From positions 1-11,861 of the forward strand of contig JAIRNQ010000354.1 of NCBI GenBank assembly GCA_031257955.1: DNA of 11,861 bases, written 5' to 3'. The stretch comes from Deltaproteobacteria bacterium (GTDB taxonomy: Bacteria > Desulfobacterota > Desulfarculia > Adiutricales > Adiutricaceae). Positions 9,593 to 11,861 of this stretch are shown piece by piece. The notes under the pieces were generated by a model that saw only the letters and a program-made list of their open reading frames with translations, searched no databases and was not told where the DNA came from. Position numbers and translations under genes: made by a program. Position 1 is the stretch's first letter, and the number at the start of each line of letters is the position of its first letter.

Positions 9593-9883
9593 ACCAAATC
9601 TCAAGTGAAGGCTAATTTTTTTTGGGTCCCCTTCAGATAAAGCTAAATTAACGTCTTAAGTTTAACTAATAATTGCCCTAAGCTTTAATTTAGTTCACAT
9701 TGTTATCGAGCCCAGCGGCTCAAGTTTTCGCGAACGCTTCGGTAAATGGCCAAAAAAAACGCCTTGTCGCACAAAATATATTGGCGCCCGCCTAAAAACC
9801 GTCGGCTCTCGTCCATAAACCTTCCAGGCTGACCGGGCGGCGAACCCGGGGTGGCCAAAAGGGGACTTATCTGGAGGTCGAGA
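9593..9883. other. Gene-free stretch upstream of the flagellin promoter
   Basis: Bases 9593-9700 are AT-rich and the rest is GC-rich. I see no convincing gene, terminator or RNA. An 88-codon minus-strand frame (9695-9961) has no ribosome-binding site and no recognisable family. This may be a decayed remnant or regulatory DNA. Confidence 0.4.
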
Positions 9884-9949
9884 CCGGTCCTGGGCCGGTC
9901 CGGAGCCGGTCCGGAGCCGGTATGGGGTCGGTGTGGGGTCGATCTGGGG
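9884..9949. repeat. Six degenerate 11-nt tandem repeats
   Basis: The copies are 9884-9894 ccggtcctggg, 9895-9905 and 9906-9916 (both ccggtccggag), 9917-9927 ccggtatgggg, 9928-9938 tcggtgtgggg and 9939-9949 tcgatctgggg. The period is strict while the sequence drifts. Eleven bases is about one helical turn, so all copies present the same face of the DNA. The array ends 5 nt before the -35 box of the promoter at 9955, which suggests an activator or repressor array. Its regulator is unknown. Confidence 0.8.
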
Positions 9950-9954
9950 AAAAG

Positions 9955-9983
9955 TTGCCATAGGTGTTATTTCATGGTATAAA
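9955..9983 (+). promoter_or_regulatory. Sigma-70-type promoter pointing toward the adenylate cyclase gene
   Basis: TTGCCA (9955-9960) is followed by 17 nt and TATAAA (9978-9983), with TGG just before the -10 box as in extended -10 promoters. Transcription would start near 9990. The nearest convincing gene begins at 10444, giving a leader of ~450 nt. Alternatively the promoter serves a small RNA. Confidence 0.6.
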
Positions 9984-9989
9984 CGTTTA
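9980..9989. promoter_or_regulatory. Palindrome over the promoter -10/start region
   Basis: TAAACGTTTA is a perfect 10-bp palindrome that overlaps the -10 box and ends at the predicted transcription start, a classic operator position. The length is modest, and chance is possible. Confidence 0.3.
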
Positions 9990-10443
9990 CATATAGGTAT
10001 TTTTTTAGTACTACTTGGGTGTTAAATTTTTACTTTTAACCAATTTGGGTTTTGTTGGCCTTGTAAGGTATAGGCAAGTGCTTGGTTCATGGTGGGCTCA
10101 GGGTCGAGAGGCCGGAGTCTTTGTCGATTGGTTGGGGAAAAACGAAGGGTGGTTGGCAGGGGCCCTGGGCGCGAGCCATAAACATCTTGATTTTTCAACC
10201 TTTGGCCCTTAAACTACAGTATTGATCGTAGGCTTTGCCTTTGCTCTAACCGAAGCCCCCGGATCGACTCCCCTTGGTAATTTCGTTCGATAATCGTTTG
10301 GCTACGTTTGCCCCAAAGCCCAGGGCGATCGGGCGGCGGTTCCCGGAAGGCGGGAACCGGCGGCCGGGCTATCGGTGTCCCTTGGCTTATATCTCCCCAT
10401 CCGGCGGGCCGGCCGCGCTGGCCTTCCTTTCGCGTCAGAGCTA
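9990..10443 (+). other. Long gene-free leader upstream of the adenylate cyclase
   Basis: No convincing gene is seen. A 65-codon frame from a TTG at 10015 lacks a ribosome-binding site and any recognisable family. A GC hairpin (10337-10344 with 10352-10359, 8 bp, 7-nt loop) lies 85 nt before the cyclase start and has no T-run. A weak GATAAT at 10289-10294 could be a second -10 box but lacks a good -35. The region may be a regulated leader or hold an unrecognised small RNA. Confidence 0.4.
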
Positions 10444-11861
10444 ATGGTCGAGGCTAACACCCAATTTGACGATGACCTCCTCAAGGGCATGGATTCGCTC
10501 CTGGAGGCCCAAGAAAGAAATAACCAGGCGAGGTATCGGGAACTGCGTTCCCTGGCCACGCCCGGGTTTCTTAAGGTCTTCGATCTGGCCCCGACCCTTC
10601 TGCACCACAACCACCCCGATCTACCCGGCTACCTCGACCATCCCAATACCCCCCACGGCGTCGTGGCTTACGCCAACTGGGAGATGCAGGCCCGGGAACT
10701 GCCCATAGGACCATTTAACGACGCCGCCGCCGACCCGGTGGTCGAGTGTTTGGTATTGATAGGCTCATCGGGCTCGGTCGGCCACACCGTCCGGTCGGAT
10801 CTGGACTACTGGGTGTGTTACCGCCAAGAACGTTTGAACGGGCCCTCGCTCGCCCTCTTTAAGCAAAAGCTTCAGGCCATCTCCCACTGGGCCAGCCGGG
10901 AGCACAATACCGAGGCCAATTTTTATTTGGTTAATCTGGCCGAGCTGGTCAGGGGGCGGATCGAGCACAGTTTGGGAGAGGAAGCCGAGGGCGAGGTGGC
11001 CCCGCACCTACTGATGGAGGAGCTGTACCGGACCATTTTGTTCGTGGCCGGTCGCTTTCCCCTTTGGTGCGTTTGGCCGGAGGACCGTTCCCAGGAAGAA
11101 TACGTCGAAGCGGCCAAGGTCATGGCCCCGTTGGACTGGACCGACGTCCCCCCGGACTACGTGGATTTGGGCTTTCCCATCAAGGCCCAACCCCAGGAAT
11201 ACTTGGCCTCGGCCATGTGGCTGGCCTATAAGGCCGAAACTGACCCGTTTAAGGGGGTCTTAAAGCTGGTCCCGATCCTGGAAGCGGTGGAGACGGATTT
11301 TCGGAGCCCCCTTCTCTGCGATTTAGTAAAAAATGAAATCATCAATAATCCCCTGCCCCATTTTGCCGTCGATCCCTACATAATCACCATCGACCGGGTG
11401 GCCGCCTTCTGCGCCACCCACCTGAGCCCGGAGCACACCGAGTTGGTGCGGGCGGCGGCGGTTTTGAAGGTGCTGGGCCTGACCGGCCGGGAGGGCGACC
11501 AAAGCCAACGGACGGTAGTTAGCCCTTCCAAACTCCGGGTCCTGACCAAATGGATCGACGACTGGAACTGGCCGCCGGATCGCCTGGGCCATTTGGCCGC
11601 TTACGACCAATGGACGGAAAGAGAACGCCTAAGCCTAGGTAACGACATCCTGATGATGCTCTTGGGCGTTTACATGCGCATATCCAGTCACCTGATTACC
11701 CGTTTTCCCGGGCAGGTCAACGCCCAAGACGAGCAATTGGCCCCCTTCGCCGCCCGAAGTCTTGGCCGCCAGAGGGGTCTGGAGGCCACGGTGGAGCTTT
11801 TGCCCTCGGACCTTCACCGAAACAGCATCTCCAAGCGGGTGGTCTTCCAGCAAGACGTCCT
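10444..11861 (+). CDS. cyaA: Class I adenylate cyclase, 3' end off the window
   Basis: The enzyme makes cyclic AMP from ATP. The frame is open from the ATG at 10444 to the window edge (472 codons; E. coli CyaA is 848 aa), covering the N-terminal catalytic domain. Recognisable segments in order are PTLLHHNHPDLPGYLD (residues 50-65), the nucleotidyltransferase motif GSSGSVGHTVRSDLDYWVC with Asp119, Asp121 and Trp123 (E. coli Asp114/Asp116), LLMEELYRTILFVAGR, EYLASAMWLAYKAETDPFKGVLK, and FAVDPYIITIDRV. All align in order with E. coli CyaA. The in-frame GTG at 10375 would add a Pro/Arg-rich stretch unlike the family, so ATG is preferred, although its ribosome-binding site is weak (cagag). The nearest good promoter is at 9955-9983. 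Class I cyclases are best known from gammaproteobacteria. Confidence 0.93.
   Translation, partial: MVEANTQFDDDLLKGMDSLLEAQERNNQARYRELRSLATPGFLKVFDLAPTLLHHNHPDLPGYLDHPNTPHGVVAYANWEMQARELPIGPFNDAAADPVVECLVLIGSSGSVGHTVRSDLDYWVCYRQERLNGPSLALFKQKLQAISHWASREHNTEANFYLVNLAELVRGRIEHSLGEEAEGEVAPHLLMEELYRTILFVAGRFPLWCVWPEDRSQEEYVEAAKVMAPLDWTDVPPDYVDLGFPIKAQPQEYLASAMWLAYKAETDPFKGVLKLVPILEAVETDFRSPLLCDLVKNEIINNPLPHFAVDPYIITIDRVAAFCATHLSPEHTELVRAAAVLKVLGLTGREGDQSQRTVVSPSKLRVLTKWIDDWNWPPDRLGHLAAYDQWTERERLSLGNDILMMLLGVYMRISSHLITRFPGQVNAQDEQLAPFAARSLGRQRGLEATVELLPSDLHRNSISKRVVFQQDV

Noticed and set aside
9695..9961. An 88-codon minus-strand frame
   Set aside because: There is no ribosome-binding site and no recognisable domain, and its first codons are read from the 11-nt repeat array.
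10015..10212. A 65-codon plus-strand frame from TTG just after the promoter
   Set aside because: There is no ribosome-binding site, the start codon is poor and it resembles no family I know. It could be revisited if RNA or peptide data support it.
10337..10359. GC hairpin before the adenylate cyclase as a terminator
   Set aside because: No T-run follows; it is noted only as possible leader structure.

Overview
The window looks like chromosomal DNA of a flagellated, fairly GC-rich, Gram-negative bacterium, most likely of the Deltaproteobacteria/Desulfobacterota group. Three things point there. The CarD-family protein closely resembles the Myxococcus CdnL type. The flagellin ends are of the type I know from Desulfovibrio-like bacteria. 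There is also a class I (enterobacterial-type) adenylate cyclase. This placement comes from remembered family sequences, not from a search. No mobile element, CRISPR array, rRNA or tRNA was seen.

Layout from left to right. (1) Bases 2-2200 (+) are a very large flagellin whose first ~107 residues lie off the left edge; it is followed by a strong hairpin terminator and an AT-rich island. (2) A promoter and ribosome-binding site lead into carD/cdnL (2535-3044, +). After a short gap comes an RluD-type 23S rRNA pseudouridine synthase (3186-4310, +), which ends in a perfect 12-bp hairpin terminator. (3) gyrA (4419-7172, -) converges on that terminator and has its own extended -10 promoter; its protein ends in a long acidic repeat tail. 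(4) A second AT-rich island and a terminator close a second flagellin gene (7705-9447, -). Its sigma-28-like promoter, 5' stem-loop, CsrA-like hairpin and perfect Shine-Dalgarno are all visible. (5) About 1 kb without a convincing gene (9448-10443) holds six degenerate 11-nt tandem repeats ending just before a good sigma-70-type promoter. (6) The 5' part of a class I adenylate cyclase gene (10444 to the right edge, +) follows.

The two flagellin genes face each other and share ~90% identical ends. They therefore form interrupted inverted repeats around the essential carD-rluD-gyrA block, whose transcription units each have their own signals. The flagellins differ mainly in the middle, where the left copy carries ~250 extra residues at lower GC. 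Both keep an unusual Cys-Cys pair. The most interesting ideas are a possible inversion or gene-conversion system for flagellin variation, a CsrA-type leader on the right flagellin, the GyrA acidic repeat tail, and the repeat-plus-promoter element upstream of the cyclase. All four are inferences that need comparative data.
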